A program made the position numbers and the translations under genes. The notes below the pieces were generated by a model. The model was given only the letters and a program-made list of their open reading frames with translations, was not told the origin of the DNA and did no database searches. A stretch of 64,000 bases of DNA from Bacteroides mediterraneensis (GTDB lineage: Bacteria; Bacteroidota; Bacteroidia; Bacteroidales; Bacteroidaceae): assembly GCF_900128455.1 (NCBI RefSeq), contig NZ_LT635783.1:3462546-3526545 (forward strand), in the 5' to 3' direction. Shown here one piece after another: positions 8,574 through 18,200 of the stretch (position 1 is the first letter of the stretch; the number at the start of each line of letters is the position of its first letter).

Positions 8574-8963
8574 ATGAAACGAATTATGCTGTTTATGATG
8601 CTGATGCTGGGAACAGTATCGGCTGTGATGGCCCAAGGGGCCGATGTTCCGGCAACGGACTATGACGCAATGATTGGCACCTTTGCCGGTTTCGTCGGCG
8701 GTGTGGTGGTGCTTACTGAAGGGTTGAAAGGTTTGTTCCCCAACATGAAAGGCTGGGTGACGCAGCTGGTGAGCTGGTGTGTGGGCTTGGTGTGCGCGAT
8801 GCTACTGTGGTGGCTTGATGCCGGATTTGTGAGTGATGTGAGCTGGGACATTGCCTTGCTCTATGGTTTTGGTGCCTCACTTGTAGCCAATGGGGTAGCC
8901 GACACGGGACTGGTGCAATGGGTTATCGGACTATTCCGAAAGAAACGCGAGGAAGCAGAATAA
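8574..8963 (+). CDS. Holin-like membrane protein
   Basis: A 129-residue protein with an N-terminal hydrophobic, signal-like segment (MKRIMLFMMLMLGTVSAVMAQ), two strong membrane segments (about 38-56 and 62-82), a weaker third (about 92-117) and a basic/acidic cytosolic tail RKKREEAE. Small multi-span proteins directly after an endolysin are usually holins, forming the lesion that releases the amidase. No family signature is recognised. The AQ after the signal-like segment could be a signal-peptidase site, which would be unusual for a holin. Confidence 0.6.
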   Translation: MKRIMLFMMLMLGTVSAVMAQGADVPATDYDAMIGTFAGFVGGVVVLTEGLKGLFPNMKGWVTQLVSWCVGLVCAMLLWWLDAGFVSDVSWDIALLYGFGASLVANGVADTGLVQWVIGLFRKKREEAE

Positions 8964-8991
8964 AAGGTTGACTGACTAAAAAACGGGTGGT

Positions 8992-9471
8992 ATGGACTTT
9001 AGCGAGATCATGAACATTATTCTTAGCGGCGGCCTTGTGGGCACTGCAGCAGCCATCGGTTCCCTGCGTGCTACGGTGAGGAAAGCGAAAGCGGAAGCGA
9101 TGAAAGCCGAAGCCGACGCAGAGGGTGTGCGTGTGGATAACGCAGAACATGCCACTCGCGTTTTGGTGAGCAATATTGTGGTACCCTTAAAAGAAGAACT
9201 GAATGCAACAAGAAAAGACCTGCAGGCCAACAAGCGCGAAATGGCGCGACTGCGCAAGGCCATTGACACTGCCAACAGTTGCCGCCATCATGATGACTGT
9301 CCTGTGCTTGGCGGGCTGCGCAAGCAGCAGGAAGAGCACGACGGTGGAGAAGATACAGACGGAATCGGCAAGCACCGACAGCGCGAGCGGAAGCCGACGG
9401 GCGGGACTGGTGATGGCGGGTATACCGGCGAGTTCGGTGAAGCTGTCTATACCTGCGGACAGCCTCCGTAA
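8992..9471 (+). CDS. Membrane-anchored coiled-coil protein, i-spanin or Mu gp25 (DUF2730)-like
   Basis: A 159-residue protein with one N-terminal membrane segment (about residues 6-24, IMNIILSGGLVGTAAAIGS) followed by a long charged coiled coil (28-95: RKAKAEAMKAEADAEG...LKEELNATRKDLQANKREMARLRKAI). This is the layout of inner-membrane spanins and of Mu DUF2730 proteins. The last 269 bp overlap the spanin-like lipoprotein gene in another frame; residues after about 97 look poorly constrained and may be mostly determined by that second gene. It follows the holin-like gene in the lysis cassette. Confidence 0.6.
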   Translation: MDFSEIMNIILSGGLVGTAAAIGSLRATVRKAKAEAMKAEADAEGVRVDNAEHATRVLVSNIVVPLKEELNATRKDLQANKREMARLRKAIDTANSCRHHDDCPVLGGLRKQQEEHDGGEDTDGIGKHRQRERKPTGGTGDGGYTGEFGEAVYTCGQPP

Positions 9472-9763
9472 ACTTCCTGAAGGTGCCGTGTACCGTGGCA
9501 AGAGCGGACAGGCGAATCTGACCGTAGGCAGCGACGACAGCGGGAACATCGTGGCCGAAGCCTCGTGTGACAGTCTGCAGCAGCTGGTGCTATGGTATGA
9601 AGAAGAGCTGGCGCGCATCCGTAGCGAAACCAAGAGCGAAATTTCAAATGACGTTCAAACGGTAGAAAAACGCCCTCCGAACCGGATGCGGACGTTTATC
9701 ACAGGTGTATTGGCCGGCTTATTGGCCGGTGTGTTATTAACCATCAAACTTTATAAACGATGA
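9203..9763 (+). CDS. Predicted spanin: lipoprotein with C-terminal membrane anchor (u-spanin layout)
   Basis: Up to 186 residues, read in the +1 frame inside the preceding gene. An N-terminal hydrophobic stretch ends in a perfect lipobox (VLCLAGC, Cys39 from this start), followed by a Ser/Thr-rich linker, a helical middle and a C-terminal membrane segment (TFITGVLAGLLAGVLLTIK) ending KLYKR. A lipidated N-terminus in the outer membrane plus a C-terminal inner-membrane anchor is the hallmark of unimolecular spanins, which fuse the two membranes at the last step of lysis. The start could be 9203, which gives a basic n-region, or ATG 9290, which leaves a very short one. It overlaps the next gene by ATGA (9760-9763). 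Confidence 0.7.
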   Translation: MQQEKTCRPTSAKWRDCARPLTLPTVAAIMMTVLCLAGCASSRKSTTVEKIQTESASTDSASGSRRAGLVMAGIPASSVKLSIPADSLRKLPEGAVYRGKSGQANLTVGSDDSGNIVAEASCDSLQQLVLWYEEELARIRSETKSEISNDVQTVEKRPPNRMRTFITGVLAGLLAGVLLTIKLYKR

Positions 9764-10335
9764 ACAAGAATTTCATGTACGGCATAGGAGCCGTAAAGTA
9801 TAAGGATTTCACAATCGGGTATATTGAAAAGAACTCGTTTGACCTGGGCGGCAAGAAACCCGAGGCCGCGAAGATCGAGGCCGAACAGGTGCAGGGTGCC
9901 CCGGTGCTGGTCATCCCACAGAGTAACGGCGGCATCGCCCCGACGTTCAATGTGATCCAGATGAACTATTCGAACCTGCACAAACTGCTTGGCGGCAGCC
10001 TGCATTATAAGAAAGAAGACTCGGAAAAGAAAACTCCGATCGGCTGGACAGCCCCGTCGGAGGTGCTTGTCATGCAGGGACCATGGGAACTCTCCCTCGT
10101 GTCCGGACAGAGCGTACTGATTCCCAACGCCACGCTGCTTTCCAATCCTGCAGGCAAGCTGACCCTTACAGAAACCTCCAAGATAGAGGTTACGCTCGAA
10201 GTGGCGATGCCGGAGGACGGTTCGCAGCCTTACGGCGTGTTCGATACGGAAGCAATACCGGACGAGTGGGGGCAGTACAAGCTGCCGCCGGCGGAAGCCG
10301 CGGCTGCAGCATCGCTCCAAAGTGAGGAGGGCTAA
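9760..10335 (+). CDS. Probable major tail (tube) protein
   Basis: A 191-residue soluble protein, beta-rich in its pattern (KDFTIGYIEKNSFDLGG..., KIEVTLEVAMPEDG), ending in an Ala-rich tail. It lies just before the frameshifted chaperone pair and tape measure, the normal place of the siphophage tail tube gene. It starts at ATGA overlapping the spanin stop. The assignment rests on position and size; no specific family signature is claimed. Confidence 0.6.
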   Translation: MNKNFMYGIGAVKYKDFTIGYIEKNSFDLGGKKPEAAKIEAEQVQGAPVLVIPQSNGGIAPTFNVIQMNYSNLHKLLGGSLHYKKEDSEKKTPIGWTAPSEVLVMQGPWELSLVSGQSVLIPNATLLSNPAGKLTLTETSKIEVTLEVAMPEDGSQPYGVFDTEAIPDEWGQYKLPPAEAAAAASLQSEEG

Positions 10336-10338
10336 CGT

Positions 10339-10827
10339 ATGGCTGACCGGCTGGAACAACTGATAGAGATGGAGTGTGCGGACGCGCTGCTTGACAGCGG
10401 CGTGTCCGTACCTCTTAAAAGGTGGAAGCTTCCGTGGCTGAAACGCCCGGTGGAGGTGCGTGTGACGATGAAGCGTCCGAGGCTGCGGGGTCAGATTCTG
10501 CTGGCGCGGGAATACCTGAAGACGGGTGTCAAACCCGATTGGCAACCGAAGGACAAGACCGAGGAACTGGCCTTTGTGGCGGAGCATGGTAAGGCTGTGA
10601 GCCGCCTGCTGGCCTATACGGTATGCCGGGGATACGTGTCGCGGCACGTGGGCATCGGGGTGACAGCGTGGGTACTGCGGAACTTTGTGGAGTGGCGTTA
10701 TCTGACGGCCATGTTCCGAACATTCGAGCGTCTGATGGGCACGAAGGATTTTATGCGTATTATCAGCTCGACAGCGCGGGCGAACCCGATAACTCCGAGA
10801 CTGAGCCAGGCAAGGAAGGGGAGTTAA
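10339..10827 (+). CDS. Tail assembly chaperone (lambda gpG-like product)
   Basis: A 162-residue basic, mostly helical protein between tail tube and tape measure. Its 3' part overlaps an ORF in the -1 frame that carries on to the tape measure start. This G/GT arrangement is conserved in long-tailed phages: the short product and a frameshifted longer product coat the tape measure during tail assembly. Residues after about 138 (MRIISSTARANPITPRLSQARKGS) look unconstrained compared with the -1 frame. It starts 3 bp after the tail tube stop. Confidence 0.7.
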   Translation: MADRLEQLIEMECADALLDSGVSVPLKRWKLPWLKRPVEVRVTMKRPRLRGQILLAREYLKTGVKPDWQPKDKTEELAFVAEHGKAVSRLLAYTVCRGYVSRHVGIGVTAWVLRNFVEWRYLTAMFRTFERLMGTKDFMRIISSTARANPITPRLSQARKGS

Positions 10828-11072
10828 GAACCCGGTATGAAGGTTCCCATAGCCCTTTCGGCTTCGTGTGGCAGATTGCATCGGCGACCGGCTGGAGCGT
10901 GGATTACATCCTTGATGGGGTGAATTACCAGACGCTGATCATGATGCTGAGCGACGCGCCGCGGTATGTGCGGAAAAAGCAAGGCGGCGGAAACGGTGCT
11001 CCCAGACCGGAACACAGCGCCGAGGATGAAGCGAACGATATAGTAGGATTTTTTCAAAGCAAACTGGAATGA
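10752..11072 (+). CDS. C-terminal extension of tail chaperone made by probable -1 frameshift (gpGT-like)
   Basis: Open in the -1 frame relative to the gene at 10339, with no credible start of its own: the first in-frame start-like codon (10623) lies where the 0 frame is clearly coding. A candidate slip site is GAT-TTT-A at 10747-10753. The TTT codon (10750-10752) can re-pair perfectly one base back, giving ...D-F-Y-A-Y-Y-Q. The product would be 138 + 106 = 244 residues. The extension contains FGFVWQIASATGWSVDYILDGVNYQTLIMMLSDAPRYV. It ends with ATGA overlap into the tape measure gene, as usual for gpT. Confidence 0.65.
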   Translation, partial: YAYYQLDSAGEPDNSETEPGKEGELRTRYEGSHSPFGFVWQIASATGWSVDYILDGVNYQTLIMMLSDAPRYVRKKQGGGNGAPRPEHSAEDEANDIVGFFQSKLE

Positions 11073-14000
11073 GCAAACCTGTAGAAGTTGAATTTTTGAT
11101 GAAGGACAAACTCACGCCCGGCATGAACAAGGCCGAACGTGAGGCGCTGGAACTGCGTAATACCGTCAGGCTGCTGGAGGCTGAACTGGAAAGGCTGCGC
11201 CTTGCCGGGGAGACGGCTGCCCCCAATCTGGACCAGAGTGCCAATATCGCGCAGATCCATGCACTGGAGAAGCAGCTTGAGGAATTGCGCGGCAAACTGA
11301 AACTGCTGCAGGAGGAATCGGAATCCGTGCAGGTCACCCCTGCAGACATGCCCAATGCACAGCGCCAGTTCAACGGGCTTCACAACAGCATCCAGCAGAT
11401 GGCCCGTGAAATGCCTTCTTTGGCCATGGGACCGCAGATGTTCTTTCTGGCCATATCCAACAACCTGCCGATTTTTACGGACGAACTGGCCCGTGCCCGC
11501 AAGGAATACGATGAGCTGCAGAAGTCAGGCAAGAAAGGCACACCGGTATGGAAACAGGTCCTGTCCTCGCTCTTTTCCTGGCAGACGGCCATGACCACCG
11601 GCATCATGCTGCTGGTAATGTACGGTGATGAAATCTGGGATTGGACGAAAAACCTGTTCAGTGCCAAAAAAGGCGTGGATGAATTCAACGTATCAGTCAA
11701 GGAAATGACCGAGATAGAGAAGGACGGCCGTGCCCAGATGGTGCGTACCCGCTTCGAACTGAAATCGGTCATCGATGAAATAAAGAACTTCACCGGCAGC
11801 AAGGAACAGGAAAAGGCGAAGGTAGAGGAACTGAACCGCAAGTACGGGGAATCTTTCGGGTATTATAAAACACTTTCCGAATGGTATGATACCCTTATCC
11901 AAAAGAGCGAGGACTATGTACAGGTCCTGCTGCACCAGGCCAATGTCCAGAACCTTGTAAAAAAAGCTGCAGAAGCCGATGAAGAGGTGAATAAAATCAA
12001 GGCGCAGAAACCGGAAGAGGCGGAAAGCGCCATGGGTTTTTTCGGGAAATGGGGACAATATATCATGCAGTCAAGCATGGCAGAATCCGGGCAGTTCTAT
12101 GATGCACAGGCTGCCATTAAGAAACATGATCAGGAAGCTTATGACATACTGTTGAAAAATGCCGAAAACAAACGCGACGGTTATCTGAAAAAAGCGGAGG
12201 AAGAGGTAAAGAAAGCGGCAGAAGCAGCCAAAAAAGGAAATATCGGCGGACATACCGACCCCGAACAGTCCGGGGAGAATCCGGAAGCGGAAGCCAAGCA
12301 ACGGCTTGCCACAGAGCGCAGGCTGGCGCAGGATCTTGCCGCCCTGCAGGCCGAGAACCGGAAGGAAGAGATAGACCGTATGCAAGCCGGTACCGAAAAG
12401 AAACTGGCACAAATCGAATATGACTATAACGCCCGGAAAGAAGAAATAAACCGGCAGGAAGCCGACTGGAAGCGTGAGAACAAGGAAGCCGGTCTTTCCA
12501 CCGGAGATAACGGACTTACCCGGGAGCAACAGGATGAACTTGAAAAAGCCCGTGCCTCAAACACCGAGTCAAGGAAAAAAGCGGAGGCGGACGTGTACAG
12601 GGAAGAGGCGGAAGCCATGCGTGACTATCTGAAGGAATACGGGACCTTCCAGCAGCAGAAACTGGCCATCGCTGAAGAATATGCCGAGAAAATCCGCAAG
12701 GCACAGTCCCAGGGAGAAAGGCTGACTTTGGAGAAGCAGCGTGATGCGGCTGTGCACAAAGTGGACATGGAAGCCCTTACCCAGAAGATAGACTGGGGAG
12801 CAGCGTTCGGGGATTTGACCGGTCTGCTTGCAGACCAGATGAAGAACCTGCTTGGCGAGCTTAAACAGTATGTCAAGACGGATGAGTTCAAAAAAACGGG
12901 AGCCGCAGACCAGCAGGTCGTTTACGATGCCATCGAACGGATTCAAAGCATGCTCCCCGGTGGCAACGGGACATTGGATTTTGCCCGGCTGCAAACGCAG
13001 ATGCACGCTTTGGGGGATGCCGTAACACGCGTGCAAAATGCGGAACTGCAGCAGGAAGCGGCATTCATTCGGTTAAAAGCAGCGCAGACCGATTACAACA
13101 AGGCTCTTGAAAGCGGTAACCAGGCAGAAATAGAACGTACTAAAATCGCTCTTCAAACGGCCCAATCGTCCAGCATTTCAGCTGACGAAGAATACCTGAA
13201 CGCCACCTCTGAAATGAAGGCGCTTGCCGGGGAGGTGAAAAGTGCCTCCCGGGACACGGTTGACGGGTTGAACATGGTATCCGACGGGTTGCACGGCTTT
13301 GCGAGCGGAACCTTGCAGGGATCATTTGAAGGAATCCAGAACATGCTTACCGGTCTTTCAAAACTGAATATCGGAGGCAAGGTCGGCGATGCCATCAGCC
13401 GGATGTCCGAAACCCTGTCAAGTGCCGGAGTCATCGGACAAATCATATCGGCCATTCTCTCCATACTGGATTTGCTGAAAGACGGTATTGGCCCGATTAT
13501 CTCATCATTGATAGATACCATTTTCAATGCGATAACCGGAATACTCGACAATATCCTCAGCGGAGACCTGTTCAAACAGATAGGCGGTTCCCTTGTGAAT
13601 GGTATCGGAGGACTGCTGAACACGGTGTCTTTCGGAGGTTTCAACAAACTGTTCGGCATCGGCGGGAACGCCAGGGAAGTGCAGGCGGCTATAGACCGTC
13701 TTACGGACCGGAACGAGAAACTGCAGACTTCCATCGAAGACCTGACCGATACCATTAAGGCAAGCAAGGGGACAAAATCGGTGGAAGCTTACCGGGATGC
13801 TTATAAATACCAGAAAGAAACGAATGCAAACTATCTGCAGATAGCAAAGGAACAGGCACGCTACAGCGGAAGTCACCACAGCTGGAACTACTACTGGGGC
13901 GGTTTCAACCAGGCACAGATAGACAAACTGAGCGGACAGATCGGCCGCCAGTGGGACGGGAACCTGTGGAGCCTGAGCCCGGAGGAAATGAAGGCACTGC

Positions 14001-14716
14001 GCAGCAACGTGGATATGTGGACGCAAATCCAGAATACCGGTAAGGGAGGCTATGGCGGGCGACTGACCGAGAAACTGGATGACTACATAGACCAGGCCGG
14101 CAAGCTGGAGGAACTGACCGACCAGCTGTATGAAGGGCTGACGGGCATTTCGTTCGACGGTATGTACAGCAGCTTCATCGACAACCTGATGAACATGAAG
14201 TACGGTGCCAAGGATGCGGCGGAGGATATATCCGAGTACTTCATGCGGGCGATGCTGAGCAACAAGATCGGTGAGATGTACAGCGACAAACTGAAAGGCT
14301 GGTGGGAGAAGTTCGGCAAGGCCATGGAGGACAACGAACTGACCGAGGCGGAACGGAACGCGCTGATGGAAGAGTACATGCAGTATATGGATGAAGCCCT
14401 TGCCCTGCGTGACAACCTGGCGGCAGCCACCGGTTATGACAAGACGCAGCAGGGCGGTACGAGCCAAAGTGCGAAAGCGGGCGGCTTTACGGCCATGACG
14501 CAGGACCAGGGCACGAAGCTGGAGGGCATGTTCACCGGCGGGCTGCAGCACTGGAGCAGCATGGACGTCCGGCTGGAAAGCGTGGTGGAGAAGATGGACA
14601 CGGCTGAAGGGCATCTGGCCCGGATAGCCGAGAACACCGGTGTGAGCGCCGGACACCTGGGCGAACTGAAGGAAGTGATAAAGAAAATGATACGTGACGG
14701 ACTAAAAGTGAAGTGA
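11069..14716 (+). CDS. Tail tape measure protein
   Basis: 1215 residues, the long helical protein that fixes tail length and leaves first during DNA ejection. Coiled coils cover about residues 15-90 (EREALELRNTVRLLEAELERLRL) and 370-560 (KAEEEVKKAAEAAKKG..., RLAQDLAALQAENRKEE). Hydrophobic segments occur near 165-185 (LFSWQTAMTTGIMLLVMYG) and 785-860, where IGQIISAILSILDLLKDGIGPIISSLIDTIF and Gly-rich repeats could form membrane-active helices. At roughly 0.15 nm per residue this predicts a tail of about 180 nm. The start overlaps the chaperone stop (ATGA). Confidence 0.9.
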   Translation: MSKPVEVEFLMKDKLTPGMNKAEREALELRNTVRLLEAELERLRLAGETAAPNLDQSANIAQIHALEKQLEELRGKLKLLQEESESVQVTPADMPNAQRQFNGLHNSIQQMAREMPSLAMGPQMFFLAISNNLPIFTDELARARKEYDELQKSGKKGTPVWKQVLSSLFSWQTAMTTGIMLLVMYGDEIWDWTKNLFSAKKGVDEFNVSVKEMTEIEKDGRAQMVRTRFELKSVIDEIKNFTGSKEQEKAKVEELNRKYGESFGYYKTLSEWYDTLIQKSEDYVQVLLHQANVQNLVKKAAEADEEVNKIKAQKPEEAESAMGFFGKWGQYIMQSSMAESGQFYDAQAAIKKHDQEAYDILLKNAENKRDGYLKKAEEEVKKAAEAAKKGNIGGHTDPEQSGENPEAEAKQRLATERRLAQDLAALQAENRKEEIDRMQAGTEKKLAQIEYDYNARKEEINRQEADWKRENKEAGLSTGDNGLTREQQDELEKARASNTESRKKAEADVYREEAEAMRDYLKEYGTFQQQKLAIAEEYAEKIRKAQSQGERLTLEKQRDAAVHKVDMEALTQKIDWGAAFGDLTGLLADQMKNLLGELKQYVKTDEFKKTGAADQQVVYDAIERIQSMLPGGNGTLDFARLQTQMHALGDAVTRVQNAELQQEAAFIRLKAAQTDYNKALESGNQAEIERTKIALQTAQSSSISADEEYLNATSEMKALAGEVKSASRDTVDGLNMVSDGLHGFASGTLQGSFEGIQNMLTGLSKLNIGGKVGDAISRMSETLSSAGVIGQIISAILSILDLLKDGIGPIISSLIDTIFNAITGILDNILSGDLFKQIGGSLVNGIGGLLNTVSFGGFNKLFGIGGNAREVQAAIDRLTDRNEKLQTSIEDLTDTIKASKGTKSVEAYRDAYKYQKETNANYLQIAKEQARYSGSHHSWNYYWGGFNQAQIDKLSGQIGRQWDGNLWSLSPEEMKALRSNVDMWTQIQNTGKGGYGGRLTEKLDDYIDQAGKLEELTDQLYEGLTGISFDGMYSSFIDNLMNMKYGAKDAAEDISEYFMRAMLSNKIGEMYSDKLKGWWEKFGKAMEDNELTEAERNALMEEYMQYMDEALALRDNLAAATGYDKTQQGGTSQSAKAGGFTAMTQDQGTKLEGMFTGGLQHWSSMDVRLESVVEKMDTAEGHLARIAENTGVSAGHLGELKEVIKKMIRDGLKVK

Positions 14717-14717
14717 T

Positions 14718-15182
14718 ATGGGCAATATACTGAGCGGACTGGTGCTGGTGAACGGCACGGACATCTGGACGGAATACGGCGTGTTCCTGGTGGAAGACCG
14801 ACGCGGGGGCATGGAGAACCTGACGGCCATCCTGACCCCGAGCAAGGCCAAGAAGGATACGGCTGTGGACATACGGGAAGAGCACGGGGAAAAATACAGC
14901 CCCGTGCTGACCCCACGGAATGAAGCGCGTGACGTGACGCTGCATTTTGCGCTTTACAACAAGACCCAGGCAGGCTGGATGAAGCAGTACTTTGCCTTTG
15001 TGAATTTCCTGAAGCAAGGGAAGGACGGCTGGCTGGAGATCCGTTTCCCCCAGCTGGATCTGCAGCTGCGGGTGAAGTATGCCGACTGTACGAAGTTCAC
15101 CCCGCTGACCTATCTGTGGACGGAAGGTGTGCATGCCGGAAAGTTCCGGGTAAAGTTCCGGGAACCGAAACCGATTATATAA
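14718..15182 (+). CDS. Distal tail (Dit-like) protein
   Basis: A 154-residue protein directly after the tape measure and before the large Tal-like protein, the standard Dit position. Beta-rich; conserved-looking pieces are NGTDIWTEYGVFLVEDRRGG near the N-terminus and LEIRFPQLDLQLRVKYADCTKF near the C-terminus. Dit hexamers join the tube to the tip and organise receptor-binding proteins. Shorter than Gram-positive Dit proteins, so only the core ring domain would be present. The call relies mostly on position. Confidence 0.6.
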   Translation: MGNILSGLVLVNGTDIWTEYGVFLVEDRRGGMENLTAILTPSKAKKDTAVDIREEHGEKYSPVLTPRNEARDVTLHFALYNKTQAGWMKQYFAFVNFLKQGKDGWLEIRFPQLDLQLRVKYADCTKFTPLTYLWTEGVHAGKFRVKFREPKPII

Positions 15183-15203
15183 CCATTCAAACGCTATTAG
15201 AAT

Positions 15204-18200
15204 ATGCTTCTAACGATATATGATAAAGCCGGAACCAAGCGTGCGGATGTGGCCGTGAACGACAGCTCGACGCAAAGCAAGGAAGTGCAGGGAGACAATG
15301 TGCTTTCCCTGTCGTTCAGCTATTATGCCTTCCTGCCCCTGGACGTGAACGACTACACGGACTATCTGGGCGAACGGTACTGGCTGACAGAACGCTACAC
15401 GCCGAAGCAGGTGAGCGATGGTGAATGGGAGTATAACCTGAAGCTGTACGGTATCGAGAGCCTGATCAAGCGGTTCCTGGTGCTGGAGACGACGGACGGG
15501 GACACCAACCCCCTGTTTACCCTGACGGCCACGCCCCGCGAGCATGTGGCGATGGTGGTGAAGGCTATCAATAACGGCATGGGCCACATTACTGACTGGA
15601 AGACGGGTACGGTGGAAGGTACGGAGCTGATCACGATAGACTACGAGGGGATGTACTGCGACGAAGCGCTGAAAGCCATCGCGGAAAAGGCAGGCGGCAA
15701 GGTGGAATGGTGGGTTGAGGGGCAGACTGTGAACGTGTGCCGCTGCGAACACGGGGAAGAAATCACCCTTGGCTATGGCAAGGGGCTGACCTCCCTGGAA
15801 AGAGATACGAGCAACACGGCCAAATTCTATACGCGCCTGTTCCCGGTAGGCTCGACCCGCAACATCGATGCGGAGAAATACGGCAGCCCGCGTCTGATGC
15901 TTCCCGGCGGCAGGAAGTACATCGAGCAGGGCGTGGAGGAATATGGCATCTATGACCATTACGAGCAGGATGCTTTCAGCGGCATCTTCCCCCGTCGGGT
16001 CGGTACGGTGAGCTCGGTTCGCAGCGAGGAGGTGGCAGACGATGAAGGAAACAAATTCACCGTCTATTATTTCCGGGACGGGGAACTGGACTTTGACCCC
16101 AACCTGTACGAGCTGGCGGGTGAGACAAAACGTGTGTCGTTCCAGACAGGCGACCTGGCCAGACTCGGGGAGAGTGACGACCACTATTTTGAGGTGAACT
16201 ACGACAGCGCGGCACGTGAATTCGAACTGATCACCATCTGGCCCTACGATGACGACACCCAGCTGCCGGGCGGCAAGCTGGTGCCCCGAGCAGGCGACAC
16301 CTATATCCTGTGGAATATCCGGATGCCGGATGAGTATTACCGGCTGGCCGAAGAGGAGTTTGCGGTTGCGGTGGACGAGTACAACCGGGACCACTGGCTG
16401 GACATTGCCGCCTACAAAGCCCCGACAGACCCGGTATACATCGAGGAGCACGGCATAGACCTGTTTGTGGGCAGACGGGTGAAGCTGGAGAGCCGGAAGT
16501 ATTTCCCGGAAAAAGGCTACCGTCAGAGCCGTATCACCAAGATCAGCCGCAAGGTGAACGAACCCGGGCAGATGGACATCGAGATAAGCGATGCGCTGCA
16601 GGTGGGCAAGTTCGACAAGGTGACGGACAGCATCGGTGCGCTGAAAAGCTATACGAAATCAAAGACGGAAGGCGCTGCCCTTCCGGACATCATACGAAGC
16701 TGGGACAAGACGCTGCCCACGGACAACAACCTGTTTTCCGCCCGGCGCAGCCAGAAAGAGTTCCTGAGCAAGAACCAGCCGGACACAGCCAAAGAGTCCA
16801 TCCGCTTCCTGAAGGGTGTGAGCTTTGGCGAGGCTGCTGGCGGCAAGCCCTGCGGCATCGTGGATGGTGAGGGCAATGCCGAATACTTGACTGCCGTGAT
16901 CCGCGAACTGCTGCGCAGCACGGAGTTTGTGGACGGGCTGACCGGTGAGGGCTGGCAGCTGTGGATTGACCAGCTGACCGGACTGACAAACCTGACGGTG
17001 GACAAAGTGACTGCCCGGCAAAGCCTGGTGGCGCTGGAACTGCTGATCGAGAAGGTGCGCAGCGTGTGCGGCCAGCTGGTGGTGTCCGCTGCCAACGGCA
17101 AGATCAAGGACGTGGTGAAGCAGGGCGACAACTACCGCATCGTGTTTGAGCAGGAATCGGGCTTTGTGGCCCATGACCTGATGCGCTGTGCGGTTACGGG
17201 TGGTAAGAAACTAAAAGCATACTGGGTGGAGGTGGCTTCGGTGATAGCCGGCGGTGTGCTGGTCCCGGTAAGCGAGTTTGGCGGGGTGAAGCCGGAGGCA
17301 GGCGATGAGTGCGTGCTGATGGGCAACACCGAAAACCCGCTCCGGCAGAACCTTATATCCATTGCGGCCACGGAGGACGGGCAGCCCCGTATCGACATTC
17401 TGGACGGTGTGAAGGCCAAGAACTTCAACGGCTGCCTTCGTTGCCGGCTGGGTAAGCTGGACGGCATCAGGAGCAGCGCTTTCCCGGCAGACAAACAGCC
17501 GAAAGGAAACGGCCTGTATGCCGACAACGTGTGGCTGAAGGGTACGTTCGTGTTGATGACGGGCGAGGACATCCTGACGCGGTTTGAGATAACCGAGGGG
17601 AAAATCCATTCAGCCGTGGAAAGCTTGCGCAAGGAAATACGCGAAGAACAGAGTTATCTGGACAACAGCAGTTTTGCCGACGGCATGGACAAATGGAAGA
17701 CGGGCAGCAAGGCTACGCTGTTCACCCTGGGCGGACGCTGGATCTGGGCGAACGGCGGTCCTTACGGTACGAAGCCGGACGGCCATGCCGAGATACGGAC
17801 CGAAGGCAAGGTGCCTTATGCCTATATCCGGAACAGCTATATCATGCAGAAACTGGAGGACTTCCGGCTGGTACCGGAGTACCGGCAGACGAACAGCCAG
17901 GGCGAACGGGTGCCCGGCGTGGTGTATCTGTCGTTCAGCTACCGGGTTATCAAGGCCGGAAGGTTGAAAATAGAATTTGTGAACGCTGATAAGACCGGGT
18001 TTGAGAACTTCAACATGTTCGGCCATGAAGAGGACCTGCCCGTTGGCGGTGAGAAGATGTTCACGTTGGACGGACTTTGGAACGGCACTGGCGACTTCAA
18101 GCTGTCGTTTACGGGCGTGATTTACATTTCGCTGCTGGTGTTCAGCACCAACAAGGCGGACGCACTGGCCTATAAGTACCGTACACTGTTCGAACAGAGC

